DNA from: an uncultured Campylobacter sp.
GTDB lineage: Bacteria > Campylobacterota > Campylobacteria > Campylobacterales > Campylobacteraceae
Assembly (NCBI RefSeq): GCF_937921625.1
Contig: NZ_CAKZTI010000005.1
Coordinates: 1-64,000 of the forward strand
Length of the DNA: 64,000 nt
Reading direction: 5' to 3'
Position 1 is the stretch's first letter, and each line of letters begins with the position of its first letter. Positions 33,672 to 44,338 of this stretch are shown in pieces. The notes under the pieces are model-generated. The model was not told the origin of the DNA, ran no database searches, and saw only the letters and a list, made by a program, of their open reading frames with translations. The translations under genes and the position numbers were made by a program.

Positions 33672-34667
33672 TTGCAAGAGATTAAAGCAAAAATCGACGC
33701 CGCATCGAGCCTAAGCGAGCTGGAAGCCGTGCGCTTGGAGCTTTTCGGCAAAAAAGGCATCATAACGGCGCTTTTTTCCGAGCTCAAATCCGCAGCGCCC
33801 GAGCAGAAAAAAGAGCTTGCCGTAAGCGCGAATGAAAAGCGCGATTATTTCAGCGAGCTCATCGCCGCAAAAAAGGCGAGCCTGGAAGAGGCGGAGCAAA
33901 AAGAGGCGATGAAAAATGAAGCGAGCGACGTCACGCTTTTTAACGAAAACGTAAGCTGCGGCGCGCTGCATCCGGTGATGGAGACGATGGATAAGATCAT
34001 TGACTACTTCATCGCGCAAAATTTCAGCGTCGAAAGCGGCCCGCTCATCGAGGATGACTTCCATAATTTCGAGGCGCTAAATTTACCCAAATACCACCCT
34101 GCACGCGATATGCAAGATACGTTTTATCTAAATGACGGGCGGCTATTGCGCACGCACACCAGCGGCGTTCAGATTCGCACGATGGAGAAATTTAAAGCTC
34201 CACCGGTGCGCATGATCGCTCCCGGTGCGGTATTTCGCCGCGATATGGATCTAACCCACACGCCGATGTTTCATCAAGTGGAGGGTCTCGTAGTCGAGCA
34301 GGGCGATCGGGTGAGCTTTGCAAATTTAAAATACGTTTTAGAGGAATTTTTGCGCTATATGTTTGGAGATGTAAAGGTGCGTTTCCGCCCGAGCTTCTTT
34401 CCTTTTACGGAGCCAAGCACCGAAGTCGATATTAGCTGTATTTTCTGCCACGGCGAGGGATGCCGCGTCTGTAAGCAGACGGGCTGGCTCGAGGTGCTAG
34501 GCAGCGGCGTGGTCGATCCTAACGTCTTTAAGGCGGTGGGCTGGAAAAACGTCAGCGGATACGCATTCGGGCTCGGCGTCGAGCGCTTCGCGATGCTGCT
34601 ACATGGCATACCCGATCTGCGCTCGCTATTTGAAGGCGATATTAGATTATTGGAGCAGTTTAAATGA
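33672..34667 (+). CDS. pheS: phenylalanyl-tRNA synthetase, alpha subunit
   Basis: Catalytic subunit of PheRS, 331 residues. N-terminal coiled coil (about 1-80), then [46 protein letters not shown] (motif 1/2 region), [39 protein letters not shown] (motif 2), [17 protein letters not shown] and [18 protein letters not shown] (motif 3). The start is a TTG with AAGGATAGAAT upstream; no closer ATG exists in frame near the domain start. Overlaps pheT by 4 bases. Confidence 0.97.
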   Translation: MQEIKAKIDAASSLSELEAVRLELFGKKGIITALFSELKSAAPEQKKELAVSANEKRDYFSELIAAKKASLEEAEQKEAMKNEASDVTLFNENVSCGALHPVMETMDKIIDYFIAQNFSVESGPLIEDDFHNFEALNLPKYHPARDMQDTFYLNDGRLLRTHTSGVQIRTMEKFKAPPVRMIAPGAVFRRDMDLTHTPMFHQVEGLVVEQGDRVSFANLKYVLEEFLRYMFGDVKVRFRPSFFPFTEPSTEVDISCIFCHGEGCRVCKQTGWLEVLGSGVVDPNVFKAVGWKNVSGYAFGLGVERFAMLLHGIPDLRSLFEGDIRLLEQFK

Positions 34668-36994
34668 TAATAACGAGAAATTGGTTGCAGGAGTGGATCG
34701 ACATAAGCGAAATTTCAAGCGAAAGGCTACTTTCTACGCTAAATTCCATCGGTCTGGAGGTTGACGCTCACGATAAAATTTCACTTCCTAAAGGCGTCGT
34801 AGTAGGACTCGTAAAAAGCAAGCGTCGTCACGAAAATTCTGATCATCTCAATGTTTGCGAGGTTGATGTCGGTAAGCAGAGCCTGCAGATCGTCTGCGGC
34901 GCGAAAAATGTTGAGGCAGGACAATATGTCGCGGTTAGCCTCGTCGGCGCCGTGCTGCCTAGCGGTCTTGAGATAAAGCCTGCCAAACTTCGCGGCGTGG
35001 AGAGCTTTGGCATGATCTGTTCGGCAACCGAGCTTGGACTTGCTAAGACGAATGACGGCATTATGGTGCTTGATAGCAGTATCGGCGAGCTCGTGCTGGG
35101 CAAGGAGCTGCGCGAGTATGAAATTTTTAACGACGATCTTATCGAGATCGAGCTTACCGCTAATCGCGGCGACTGCCTTAGCATCTTAGGCATAGCGCGC
35201 GATCTAGGCGCAGCGCTTGATCTGCCGTTAAAGGAAAAGCATGAATTTGAAGATGCCGACGGAGCGCCTGGTATCGGTAGAATTTTAAGCGTGCGTGCAA
35301 GCGATGAGGTAAGCGCTAAATTTGCTTTTCGAGCTTATGAGATCAAAGGCGAGCTGAAGTTAAATTTAAAGCAGACCTTGCGTCTTGCAAGCGTTGGTAT
35401 TTTGCAAAGCTGCGCGGTGCAAAATTTCATCAACTACGCTACTCATTCTACCGGAGTATTGCTGCGCGCTTATGATTTTGAAAAGATCGCTTCCGCAGAT
35501 GGCAAGGTAGCGCTTGACATAAAGCCTATGCCAAACGGCGAGTTCGGCGTTTATGCGGGCAAGAGACTGCTTAGCGTAGCAGGGATTTGCCAAGACGCGG
35601 AGCTAAAGGCGTGTTGCAGTAGCAAAGTGGTGCTATTAGAGGCAAACTATACCGCGCCACTAATTATCGCCAGAGCAGTAAACGAAAACAAAAGCCTAAA
35701 GGGTGACGAGCATGTGTATCGCTCAAGTAGAGGCAGCGAGCCAAAGCTTAGGCTGGGGCTAGATCTGCTATTTAGATTGCTACTTAAAAATAAAGCCGTG
35801 AGCCTATATGCGGGCACACAAAAGATTTCAAATGCTTTGGAGCCGCTTATCGTGGGCTTTAGCGAAAAAGAGATAAACTCAATGATCGGCGCGCAAATTC
35901 CACGCGATAAGATTGTAAAAATTTTAAAAAGACTGGGCTTTGATGTGGGCGTCGAAGCCGATCTCATCACCGCCAAGGTGCCGCCTTTCCGCCACGATAT
36001 CGTAAATTCCCACGACGTGTGCGAGGAGATCGTGCGTATCGTAGGCATCGATAATATCGCCGCCGCGCCGCTAAGCTTCTACGAAAAAAACCGCCTAAAC
36101 GATACCTACGTAAATTTACAAAACGGGCGCAAGCTTCGCAGCAAGGCGGCAGCAGTGGGATTTTTCGAGTGCGTACATTATGTATTTGACGACGGCAAGG
36201 CGCTAGAAAGCTTAGGCTTTGCGCCGTGCAAGGTTAAAATTTTAAATCCGATCAACGGCGAGCTGGACGCGCTAAGACCGACGCTCATTAATCATCTGCT
36301 GGAATCTGCTGAGCGAAATTTAAAGAATTCCCGCAGAAGCGTTAAGCTTTTTGAGCTAGGCGAGGTCTTTGACGAAAGCGGCGCGCAGAGCCTAAGGCTG
36401 GGCTTTATCGCTAGCGGATTAAAGGCGGAGCCCTCTATCGCTGCCGGCGCAAAACCCGCTGCGGTGGATTTTTTGTATTTTGCAAATTTAATCCAAAGCG
36501 TCATCGGCAAATTTAGAGTTAGGCTGCCTGGCGAAAATTTGAAATTTTTAAGTGAATTCGAGCAAGCTCAGATCGAGCAAGACGGCGAGATAGTGGGCTT
36601 TATCGGGCGCGTGGATTACGCCGTAGAAGCGGGGCGCGATCTGGATAAAAGCTATCTGTGCGAGATCGATTTTTCCAAGCTTAAATTTAAAAATATCGTA
36701 GCGGACGCTTATTCGAAGTTCCCTAGCGTATCGCGCGATCTAAGTATTTTGGTGCCGAGCGGAATGCGCTTCGAGCAGATCAAGCAGTGCATAGACGCCC
36801 TTAAAATCGAGGCGCTAAAGGAATTTATCCCGAGCGATCTTTACGGCGACGAAAGCCTGGGCGATTCAAAGAGCCTGACGATCAGGCTTGTATTTCAAGA
36901 CCTTCAAAAAACGCTCTGCGATGAGGAAGTAGCGGGCTTTACCGATAAAATTTTAGCCGCTCTTAGCAGCGAGCTAGGGCTTGGGCTGCGATGA
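34664..36994 (+). CDS. pheT: phenylalanyl-tRNA synthetase, beta subunit
   Basis: Non-catalytic, editing subunit of PheRS; 776 residues, normal. Order: N-terminal module, EMAP-like tRNA-binding domain (about 40-150: [44 protein letters not shown]), [21 protein letters not shown]3/B4 editing region, B5 domain ([22 protein letters not shown]), and the C-terminal anticodon-binding domain ([21 protein letters not shown]). Coupled to pheS and to aroA by 4-base overlaps. Confidence 0.97.
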   Translation: MIITRNWLQEWIDISEISSERLLSTLNSIGLEVDAHDKISLPKGVVVGLVKSKRRHENSDHLNVCEVDVGKQSLQIVCGAKNVEAGQYVAVSLVGAVLPSGLEIKPAKLRGVESFGMICSATELGLAKTNDGIMVLDSSIGELVLGKELREYEIFNDDLIEIELTANRGDCLSILGIARDLGAALDLPLKEKHEFEDADGAPGIGRILSVRASDEVSAKFAFRAYEIKGELKLNLKQTLRLASVGILQSCAVQNFINYATHSTGVLLRAYDFEKIASADGKVALDIKPMPNGEFGVYAGKRLLSVAGICQDAELKACCSSKVVLLEANYTAPLIIARAVNENKSLKGDEHVYRSSRGSEPKLRLGLDLLFRLLLKNKAVSLYAGTQKISNALEPLIVGFSEKEINSMIGAQIPRDKIVKILKRLGFDVGVEADLITAKVPPFRHDIVNSHDVCEEIVRIVGIDNIAAAPLSFYEKNRLNDTYVNLQNGRKLRSKAAAVGFFECVHYVFDDGKALESLGFAPCKVKILNPINGELDALRPTLINHLLESAERNLKNSRRSVKLFELGEVFDESGAQSLRLGFIASGLKAEPSIAAGAKPAAVDFLYFANLIQSVIGKFRVRLPGENLKFLSEFEQAQIEQDGEIVGFIGRVDYAVEAGRDLDKSYLCEIDFSKLKFKNIVADAYSKFPSVSRDLSILVPSGMRFEQIKQCIDALKIEALKEFIPSDLYGDESLGDSKSLTIRLVFQDLQKTLCDEEVAGFTDKILAALSSELGLGLR

Positions 36995-38265
36995 GAATTT
37001 TTGCGCAAGCGGGCCCTTTGCGAGCGGAGATTTCAAACATCGCCGCGGATAAATCAATCTCGCATCGCGCGGCGATCTTTTCGCTGCTAGCGGAGGGAAC
37101 GAGTAAAATTTCAAACTATCTAGCCGCCGAGGATACGCTAAATACGCTAAAGATCGTGGAGCTTTTGGGCGCTTGCGTGCAGCGCGACGCTAGCGAAATT
37201 TTAATCACTCCGCCGGAGGTTATCAAAGAGCCTAACGTCCCGCTTGATTGCGGCAACTCTGGCACTGCAATGCGGCTATTTATGGGCTTTTTGGCGGGAC
37301 GCGAGGGCTTTTTCGCGCTATGCGGCGATCGGTATCTAAGCGAGCGCCCGATGAGGCGCGTTGCGGATCCGCTTTGCAAAGTAGGCGCTAAAATTTACGG
37401 ACGAGCAGGCGGCGAAAAGGCGCCTATCGCGGTGCTGGGGCAAAAGCTTGGGTATTTTGAATACGCGAGTAAAATTGCGTCCGCGCAGGTTAAGACTGCT
37501 CTTATTTTAGCAGCCTTGCGCGGCAGCGGATGTAAATTTAGCGAGCCCGAGCTTAGCCGCGATCACAGCGAGCGGATGCTAAAAGCGATGGGCGCGCAAA
37601 TTTCGCGAAACGGACTTGCGATCGAAGTCGCGCCGCTTAGCTCGCCGCTTAAACCGCTTGAAATTTTTATCCCAAACGATCCAAGCTCGGCGTTTTTCTT
37701 CGCGGTCGCCGCAGCGATAACCCCGGGTTCGCGCATAGTGCTAAAAAATATGCTGTTAAACAAAACTCGCATAGAGGCGTATGAAATTTTAAAACGCATG
37801 GGCGCCGAGGTTAAATTTAATAAAACGAGCGAAATTTACGAGCAGATCGGCGATATAGAGGTTGCTTACGCGCCGCTTCACGCCGTAGAGGTGAGCGAAA
37901 ATATCTCGTGGCTGATAGACGAGGCGCCTGCGCTTGCGATCGCCTTTGCTTGCGCACAGGGAAGTAGCGTGCTCAAAAATGCCGCCGAGCTGCGCGTGAA
38001 GGAGTGCGACCGCATAAAGGTAACCTGCGAAGGGCTTCGCGCCTGCGGTATTAAGGCGCGCGAGCTGCAGGACGGCTGGCAGATCGAAGGTGGCGAAGCA
38101 AACGCGGCGATCATCACGCCGTGTGGCGATCACCGCATCGCGATGAGCTTTGCGATTTTGGGCTTAAGATCGGGGATGATCATCGAAGATAGCGATTGTA
38201 TCGCGACGTCGTTTCCGAATTTCGCCGCGATTTTAAGACAGATCGGAGCCGGCGTTGAAGATTGA
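36991..38265 (+). CDS. aroA: 5-enolpyruvylshikimate-3-phosphate synthase
   Basis: Sixth step of the shikimate pathway; 424 residues. Seen: ADKSISHRAAIFSLLAEG (phosphoenolpyruvate/shikimate site), LDCGNSGTAMRLFMGFLAG, LSERPMRRVADPL, SAQVKTALILAAL, DPSSAFFFAVAAAI, ENISWLIDEAPALAIAFA with the catalytic Asp, LRVKECDRIK, and GDHRIAMSFAILGL. The LDCGNSGT form is the class I type found in most Gram-negatives. Start overlaps the pheT stop. Confidence 0.97.
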   Translation: MRIFAQAGPLRAEISNIAADKSISHRAAIFSLLAEGTSKISNYLAAEDTLNTLKIVELLGACVQRDASEILITPPEVIKEPNVPLDCGNSGTAMRLFMGFLAGREGFFALCGDRYLSERPMRRVADPLCKVGAKIYGRAGGEKAPIAVLGQKLGYFEYASKIASAQVKTALILAALRGSGCKFSEPELSRDHSERMLKAMGAQISRNGLAIEVAPLSSPLKPLEIFIPNDPSSAFFFAVAAAITPGSRIVLKNMLLNKTRIEAYEILKRMGAEVKFNKTSEIYEQIGDIEVAYAPLHAVEVSENISWLIDEAPALAIAFACAQGSSVLKNAAELRVKECDRIKVTCEGLRACGIKARELQDGWQIEGGEANAAIITPCGDHRIAMSFAILGLRSGMIIEDSDCIATSFPNFAAILRQIGAGVED

Positions 38266-39091
38266 GATGGCCAAAAGCTACGGCTTTTGCTTCGGCGTCA
38301 AGCGCGCGATCAAGATCGCAGAAAGCGCCGGCGAGGCCGCTACGATCGGCGAACTGATACATAACGCCGAAGAGATTAACCGTTTAAAACAAAATTTCGG
38401 CGTCAAAACCTTAGAGGGCGTTAACGAGATCAAGGACGAGCAAAAGCTCATCATCCGCACCCACGGCATCCAAAAGGACGATCTACAAAACCTAAAGGCG
38501 CAAAACAAGCAGCTCATCGACGCTACCTGCCCCTTTGTGACCAAGCCGCAGCAGATCGTAGAAAAGATGAGCGCGGAGGGCTATGATATCGTAATCTTCG
38601 GTGATAAAAATCATCCCGAGGTAAAGGGCGTGAAATCCTACGCAAAATCGCGCGTATTCGTGATCATGGATACGAAGGAACTGCAAGACGTCAAGCTCGG
38701 CTCGCGCGTCGCGCTCGTTTCGCAGACTACGAAAAAGATAGAAAGCTTTACCAAAATCGCGGATTTTTTGATGCAGCGCGCGAGGGAGCTGAGAATTTTT
38801 AATACGATTTGCAATGCGACGCTGGAAAATCAAGAAGCCGTAAAAAGCCTGTCGCAAAAGGCCGACGTGATGATAATCGTAGGCGGGAAAAATTCCTCCA
38901 ACACCAAACAGCTTTTTTTAATTTCACAAAATTTTTGCAAAGACAGCTACCTTATAGAAAACGAAAGCGAGCTTGAGCGCTCGTGGTTTGAAAACAAAAG
39001 CCTCTGCGGCATCTCCGCAGGAGCCAGCACGCCTGATTGGATCATCAAAAAAGTGGTAGCTCGGATCGAAAGTCTAACGCAGAATTTATAA
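38255..39091 (+). CDS. ispH: 4-hydroxy-3-methylbut-2-enyl diphosphate reductase
   Basis: Last enzyme of the methylerythritol phosphate route to isoprenoids; [4Fe-4S] enzyme of 278 residues. Three cluster cysteines are visible: GFCFGVKRAI (Cys12-14 region), DATCPFVTKP and NTICNATLENQEAV. Also IRTHGIQKDD, GDKNHPEVKG with the conserved His, and AGASTPDWIIKKV at the end. The start is a TTG 11 bases before the aroA stop; an internal ATG at codon 5 is the only other option close to the conserved Cys and would also work. Confidence 0.96.
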   Translation: MKIEMAKSYGFCFGVKRAIKIAESAGEAATIGELIHNAEEINRLKQNFGVKTLEGVNEIKDEQKLIIRTHGIQKDDLQNLKAQNKQLIDATCPFVTKPQQIVEKMSAEGYDIVIFGDKNHPEVKGVKSYAKSRVFVIMDTKELQDVKLGSRVALVSQTTKKIESFTKIADFLMQRARELRIFNTICNATLENQEAVKSLSQKADVMIIVGGKNSSNTKQLFLISQNFCKDSYLIENESELERSWFENKSLCGISAGASTPDWIIKKVVARIESLTQNL

Positions 39092-39146
39092 GCCCTCTTA
39101 TCAAATTTACTCTTAGAAATTTATCAAATCGAAAGCAAATTTTAGC

Positions 39147-39157
39147 TAGAATCGCGC
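39147..39157 (+). promoter_or_regulatory. likely promoter of rpsA (TAGAAT + CGCGC)
   Basis: TTTTAGCTAGAATCGCGC: a TAGAAT -10 box preceded by a T-rich stretch and followed directly by CGCGC, 47-57 bases before the rpsA start. GC-rich discriminators after -10 boxes are typical of translation genes under growth-rate control; that link is inference. Confidence 0.5.
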
Positions 39158-39203
39158 ATTTTAGTTCTTTTCAAAAAAGCACAAATAAATTTAAAGGAAG
39201 CAT

Positions 39204-40871
39204 ATGGCTGAGGTGAACGAGAAGGTTCAAAACCACGCAGAGGAAGATTTTGCGACATTGTTAGAGGAGTATGACGCCGGGAAGTCTCGCGACGAGGTCG
39301 TCACAGGTAAGGTTATCGCCCTTAAGGACGGCGAGGTTTTCATAGACGTAGGCAGGAAGTCGGAGGGTATTTTAGATGCCGCCGAGGTGAGCGACGATCA
39401 AGGAAACCCGCAGGTTAATGTAGGAGATGACATCAAAGTCGCTATTATCGGAAGCAGAGGCGGTCGCCCGGTCGTATCGTATAAAAAGGCTCTAAAGAAG
39501 GAAAAAGTAAAGGCGTTCATCGACTCCTATGATGAAAACGCAGAGAATGTCTATGACGTTAAAATTCTATCATTTAATAAGGGCGGTTTCGTTTGCGCTA
39601 ACGCAGATGATGTGGAATTTTTTATGCCTCGCTCGCAAAGCGCGCTTAAAAACCCAAATGGCGCCGTCGGTAAAAATTTCAAGGTAAAGATCATTAAAGT
39701 TGATAGAGATGAGCAAAGCATCGTCGTATCGCGCAAGAAGCTACTTGATGAGGATCGCAAAGCAAGCAAAGAGGCGATCGAGAAAGTAATCGCCACTGAG
39801 GGCATCATCGAAGGCGTCGTCAAAAAGATCACCACCTACGGTATGTTTGTAGACGTAGGCGGCGTGGACGGGCTCGTGCACTACAGCGAAATTTCATACA
39901 AAGGCCCGGTAAATCCGAGCTCGCTCTACAAAGAGGGCGATAAGGTTCCGGTTAAGGTTATCAAATACGATAACGATAAAAAGCATCTCTCTCTTTCGAT
40001 CAAAGAGGCGATGCCCGATCCTTGGAACGAGATCAAAGATAGCCTGGAAGTGGGTGATACTATCCGCGTAAAAGTAAGTAATATCGAGCCTTACGGCGCG
40101 TTTGTCGATCTTGGCAACGACATCGAGGGCTTCTTGCATATCAGCGAAATTTCGTGGGATAAAAATATCAAAAATCCGAAAGATTTCATCAGCGAGGGCG
40201 AGGAGCTTGACGTCGAGGTCGTAGAGATCAACCCTAGCGAGCGCAGGCTGCGCGTGAGCCTTAAAAATTTACTTACTAAGCCTTTTGACGAGTTCGTTGC
40301 TAAGCATAAAGTAGGCGACGTGCTAAAAGGCAGCGTTACTACGATTACAAATTTCGGCGCGTTTGTGAGGATCGATGGCGTAGAGGGACTCTTGCATAAC
40401 GAGGACGCTTCGTGGGATCGCGGCGAGAAGTGCAAAAATTTATTCAAAGTAGGCGACGAGATCGAAGTTAAAATCATCAAGATCGACAAAGATACTCAAA
40501 AAATTTCTCTAAATCACAAAGAGCTCGGCGATAGCCCTATTAGCGATTATGCTAAGAGCCACAATCAAGGCGATGTCGTAAAAGGCAAGATTCGCGATAT
40601 TAAAGAGTTTGGAATTTTTGTCGAGCTCGGAGGTGGTATCGACGCGCTTATTCGCAAGGAAGATCTTGGCAATGTAAGCGTAGATAGCCTAAAAGTGGGC
40701 GACGAGATTGAAGCTGCGATCGCCTTCATCGACGAGAAGAAAAATAGAATTCGTCTAAGCGTGCGTAGGCTGGCTCATCAGAAGGAGCGCGAGGCGCTAA
40801 ACGAGATCAATAGCAACGACGACGAGAAGCAAAGCCTAGGGGATCTAATCAAAGATCAACTAAATAAATAA
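39204..40871 (+). CDS. rpsA: 30S ribosomal protein S1
   Basis: mRNA-binding ribosomal protein of 555 residues with six S1 (OB-fold) repeats: at about residues 30-100, 110-180, 200-270, 285-355, 370-440 and 455-525. Clear repeats include GIIEGVVKKITTYGMFVDVGGVDGLVH, NIEPYGAFVDLGNDIEGFLHISEISW, GSVTTITNFGAFVRIDGVEGLLH and GKIRDIKEFGIFVELGGGIDALI. AAAGGAAGCATATG start. Epsilonproteobacterial size and order; followed by a strong hairpin before serA. Confidence 0.96.
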   Translation: MAEVNEKVQNHAEEDFATLLEEYDAGKSRDEVVTGKVIALKDGEVFIDVGRKSEGILDAAEVSDDQGNPQVNVGDDIKVAIIGSRGGRPVVSYKKALKKEKVKAFIDSYDENAENVYDVKILSFNKGGFVCANADDVEFFMPRSQSALKNPNGAVGKNFKVKIIKVDRDEQSIVVSRKKLLDEDRKASKEAIEKVIATEGIIEGVVKKITTYGMFVDVGGVDGLVHYSEISYKGPVNPSSLYKEGDKVPVKVIKYDNDKKHLSLSIKEAMPDPWNEIKDSLEVGDTIRVKVSNIEPYGAFVDLGNDIEGFLHISEISWDKNIKNPKDFISEGEELDVEVVEINPSERRLRVSLKNLLTKPFDEFVAKHKVGDVLKGSVTTITNFGAFVRIDGVEGLLHNEDASWDRGEKCKNLFKVGDEIEVKIIKIDKDTQKISLNHKELGDSPISDYAKSHNQGDVVKGKIRDIKEFGIFVELGGGIDALIRKEDLGNVSVDSLKVGDEIEAAIAFIDEKKNRIRLSVRRLAHQKEREALNEINSNDDEKQSLGDLIKDQLNK

Positions 40872-40877
40872 TTCCTC

Positions 40878-40901
40878 CCGCAAGGCATCCCCGCCTTGCG
40901 G
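40878..40901 (+). terminator. GC-rich hairpin between rpsA and serA
   Basis: CCGCAAGGC (40878-40886) pairs perfectly with GCCTTGCGG (40893-40901), 6-base loop, beginning 7 bases after the rpsA stop. No T tract follows (ATCCACTTC), and serA begins 24 bases later without an obvious promoter, so it may be a partial terminator or an mRNA 3'-end stabiliser rather than a full stop. Confidence 0.5.
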
Positions 40902-40924
40902 ATCCACTTCAAAAGGTAAATTTA

Positions 40925-42502
40925 ATGAAAACTATCATAGTCTGCGACGCAATTCACAAAATCGGTTTTGATATGCTTAAGCAGGAATCGGACGTTAAAG
41001 TAATCGACGCCACGAGCGTACCCAAGAACGAGCTATACGGAATTTTAGGCGATGCGGACGTCGCGATTACCAGAAGCTCTACGGCGGTGGATGAGAAATT
41101 TCTAAATGCCGGCACCAAGCTAAAAGCGATCGTGCGTGCGGGCGTCGGCGTCGACAACTGCGACATCGACGGTTGCTCCAAGCGCGGCATTATTTTGATG
41201 AACGTACCGACCGCAAACACCATCGCCGCGGTTGAAATGAGTATGTGCCATCTACTAAATGCGGCGCGCAAATATGTAAATTCCTGCAACGATCTGAAAA
41301 TTGATAGAATTTGGAAGCGCGAGAAGTGGTACGGCACCGAGCTTTATAAAAAGAGCCTAGGCATCATCGGCTTTGGAAACATCGGCTCGCGCGTAGGAGT
41401 GCGCGCGCTCGCGTTTGGGATGAACGTCATCGCCTACGATCCGTATATCGAACCCGAAAAGGCCACGAAGCTCGGGGTAAAATATACGAAAAATTTCGAT
41501 GAAATTTTATCTTGCGACTTCATCACGATCCATACGCCGAAAAATCAAGAGACGATAAATATGATCGATGAGCCGCAAATAGCGAAGATGAAGGACGGCG
41601 TGCGCCTAATAAACTGCGCCAGAGGCGGGCTGTATAATGAAAAAGCGCTCGCAAACAATCTACGCAGCGGCAAGATCGCGTATCTCGGCATCGATGTTTT
41701 CGACAAAGAGCCTGCGACCGATCACGAGCTTTTGGATATCGAAAATTTAAGCGCGACTCCGCATCTTGGAGCAAATACGCTCGAATCTCAAAGCAATATC
41801 GCCAGGGAAGCCGCGGAGCAGGCGATCAGCGCCGCGCGCGGCTTAAACTATCCAAACGCTTTAAATTTGCCGCTTAAGCTCGAGGATCTGCCGCGCGGTA
41901 TCGAGCCGTATATAAATTTAGTCTCCAAAATGGCTTATCTTGCGGCGCAGATCAACAAAGGCCCGATCAAATCGATTCACATCGAGGGCAGCGGCGAGGT
42001 GGTTCAGTATCTAAAATCGATGCTCGTTTTTGCAATCGTAGGCGCGCTGCACGATTCTTTGGGCGATTCGCTAAATTACGTCAATGCTAAATTTCTTGCG
42101 GATGAAAAGGGGATCGAGACGAGCTTCGGCGAGCTTGCAAACAGCGTCTATAAAAGCGAGATCGCGGTAAAAATCATGACCGACGAGGCGATCTCAAACG
42201 TCGCGGGTACGGTCTTTGACGGCAGCGAGGAGCGTATCGTAAATATCGGCGGATTTAAGACCGATTTTAAGCCGAAGGGCAAGATGATAATCTTCAAAAA
42301 CACCGACGTGCCGGGCGTTATCAAATCCGTAAGCACGATCCTAGCCGACGAGAACATCAATATCGCGGACTTCCGCTTAGGCAGAGGCGAGGAGGGGGAC
42401 GCTTTGGCGGTCATTTTGGTCGATTCCGAAGTGCAAAAAAGCACGCTCGATAAACTAGCGGCTCTACCAACTTGCCTAATGGTGCGCTACGCAGCGCTTT
42501 AA
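40925..42502 (+). CDS. serA: D-3-phosphoglycerate dehydrogenase
   Basis: First step of serine synthesis; 525 residues, the long form. Substrate and NAD domains: VDNCDIDGCSKRGIILMNVPTANTIAAVEMSM, LGIIGFGNIGSRVG (Rossmann glycines), FITIHTPKNQETINMI, LINCARGGLYNEKAL and DVFDKEPATDHELL, LSATPHLGANTLESQ (catalytic His). Then the intervening domain (about 320-445) and a C-terminal ACT domain (about 450-525: IIFKNTDVPGVIKSVSTILADENINIADF), which suggests serine feedback control. Confidence 0.96.
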   Translation: MKTIIVCDAIHKIGFDMLKQESDVKVIDATSVPKNELYGILGDADVAITRSSTAVDEKFLNAGTKLKAIVRAGVGVDNCDIDGCSKRGIILMNVPTANTIAAVEMSMCHLLNAARKYVNSCNDLKIDRIWKREKWYGTELYKKSLGIIGFGNIGSRVGVRALAFGMNVIAYDPYIEPEKATKLGVKYTKNFDEILSCDFITIHTPKNQETINMIDEPQIAKMKDGVRLINCARGGLYNEKALANNLRSGKIAYLGIDVFDKEPATDHELLDIENLSATPHLGANTLESQSNIAREAAEQAISAARGLNYPNALNLPLKLEDLPRGIEPYINLVSKMAYLAAQINKGPIKSIHIEGSGEVVQYLKSMLVFAIVGALHDSLGDSLNYVNAKFLADEKGIETSFGELANSVYKSEIAVKIMTDEAISNVAGTVFDGSEERIVNIGGFKTDFKPKGKMIIFKNTDVPGVIKSVSTILADENINIADFRLGRGEEGDALAVILVDSEVQKSTLDKLAALPTCLMVRYAAL

Positions 42503-42517
42503 TCCTTTTCCGCTTAG

Positions 42518-42549
42518 GAGGCGAAATTTTAAATTTCGCCTCGTTTTAA
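42518..42549 (+). terminator. terminator after serA
   Basis: GAGGCGAAATTT (42518-42529) pairs with AAATTTCGCCTC (42531-42542) and is followed by GTTTTAATTCTTT. It starts 16 bases after the serA stop: a classic intrinsic terminator. Confidence 0.85.
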
Positions 42550-43159
42550 TTCTTTATAATTTGAATTTACAATCCAGCCTATGACGGCGTTTGATGAGGC
42601 GATGCAGGAACGCGCGGCGAGGATTTTGGCGGAACTTGACGTGCGTACAGAGCCGGCGCTTGAGGTACGTTGCGGTATGAGCCAGGCAGATACCTTTTAG
42701 CGTGTGGCTTTTGTAAGCGCCGCACGCTCTAAATTTAACTCTCGTCTCAAGCTTGCTTTTAAATTTAAATTTCATCCTTGCAGAGCCGCTTTAAATTTCA
42801 TAATCGCGAGCGCTGCCGATTAAATTTTGCCGCTATGCGGGTTTGGTACTAAAAGCCAGAGGCTGCGATGCGAAACGCGGTAAAATTTTATTTTGGGCAT
42901 GAAGAGCTAAGCAAGAGTCGCTTCCAGGAAGCATCGGAGCGTTAAATTTTATTTATAAGACAACGTCAAGGCGCTTTTGCCTCAAATTTATTTGCGGCAG
43001 GCGCTTCATCTCTCTAATCGTATCGCCCGTTTAAATTTGGCAGCCGCCGAGAGATCGCACTGCTGATTAAATTTTACGTTTTTGTCGAAATTATGCTTCG
43101 GTAAAATTCCACCCGGACTAAATTTAGCCAATACAAAATTTCAGCCGTAATGCGCCCTG
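42550..43159. other. gap with no supported gene
   Basis: No supported gene. One short + frame at 42581-42700 (39 codons, MTAFDEAMQERAARILAEL...) reads like coding sequence in composition and follows a TATAAT at 42555-42560, but it has no ribosome site and no family I recognise; it may be the relic of a larger gene. The rest is intergenic-type sequence rich in AAATTT words. Confidence 0.4.
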
Positions 43160-44107
43160 CTAATTTGTGAGTTTAAGCGTTTCGATTAGGCTTAAAATTT
43201 TGCGTATCTGCGTTTGGTATTCGCGCGCGAGCTCTATGCTAGCAGGCCTACCAAAAAGCGTAGTTTCAAAAAGATCGGGCGCACCGTTTAAAAATAGATA
43301 TAAGCGCTCATCCATAAATACCGCGCTCAAGCTAAACTCGCCGTTCGTTTCGCGATTTATTTCGCGCAGACGCTCCATAAACGCGGGCGTTAGCAGATAG
43401 CGCGCTTCTACTTTGTCATCCGCAAACACGCGAAAATCGCGCATAAAATCCACATCGTCCATCATCTCTTTTTCGCCGAAGATCTTGGCGTTTAGCTCCC
43501 TGCTTACCACTATCGTTTTACCCGAGGTTTTTTTCTCGAGCTCGCAGATCAGTACGTTGCCGTCAAAGTCCATATAGTTATCGTAGAATACTTTGATCAA
43601 CATAATCGCCGCTATGAGCGGATTATCCGTTTTCATGTAAAACCTACCATTACTATGTACCTCGCTGAGGCTAAATTTAATCCCGCAGTACACGCCCGTA
43701 ATCCGATCCTCGCTTTTGATCCTAGATTTCCTATAAATTCTAAATTTTTGAAATTCCTCCTCTTGCATGCCGGTATATGGATCGTATTTTAAACCGGCAT
43801 CTATATCGTTTATTACGGCGCGGACGAATATCTCTTTATAAAATTTGTAGTAGCGAATTTCTGCTTCGGTTTTTTGACCGGCGCAATGCAGAAAAAATAT
43901 CCAAAAGTGAAAAAGGATCAAGACGCTCGAAAATTCGGCAATTTTTATTAGAGGAGTGTCTGCTTTAACGCCGCTCAGATACGCTAATACGAACAGGACC
44001 GCAAAAAAGGCGGCTATACTGAGGTAGCGGTATCTATTAAAAGCTCTAGCGCACGCTTTTTGCTCGATTAAAGTCTGCGAAATAGCATCTTGCAAAGAAG
44101 GCGACAT
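43160..44107 (-). CDS. DUF3137 family membrane protein
   Basis: A 315-residue protein of the DUF3137 family. Two membrane spans near the N-terminus (about residues 30-48 and 58-74, YLSIAAFFAVLFVLAYL and SSVLILFHFWIFFLHC) are followed by a large cytoplasmic domain with the family landmarks GVYCGIKFSLSEVHSN, a KKTSGKTIVVSREL strand, FRVFADDKVEARYLLTPAFMERL and LFLNGAPDLFE. Function unknown. Stands alone, with gaps on both sides. Confidence 0.8.
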   Translation of the reverse strand: MSPSLQDAISQTLIEQKACARAFNRYRYLSIAAFFAVLFVLAYLSGVKADTPLIKIAEFSSVLILFHFWIFFLHCAGQKTEAEIRYYKFYKEIFVRAVINDIDAGLKYDPYTGMQEEEFQKFRIYRKSRIKSEDRITGVYCGIKFSLSEVHSNGRFYMKTDNPLIAAIMLIKVFYDNYMDFDGNVLICELEKKTSGKTIVVSRELNAKIFGEKEMMDDVDFMRDFRVFADDKVEARYLLTPAFMERLREINRETNGEFSLSAVFMDERLYLFLNGAPDLFETTLFGRPASIELAREYQTQIRKILSLIETLKLTN

Positions 44108-44338
44108 ATTTATTCTTGAGAAAATTTCGCCGTATTGTAGCGAAATTTAGCGGAATTCATAAAGAGCGAATTCCGCCGCATAATTAAATAGTAGAGATCG
44201 AAATTTAATTTACGCAGTCCGTGCGGCGTAAAATTTTACGTTTTGAAATTAGATCCGCACCGAATTGAAATTTAACGCATCGCATAAACCTATATTTCAC
44301 GCGAGCTGCTTTTTAAAATTTGCATCCGAAGCTTGCAA

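Noticed and set aside
42554..42775. Minus-strand frame of 73 codons after serA
   Set aside because: Composition is unprotein-like (runs of Lys/Arg/His), and it overlaps the serA terminator region.
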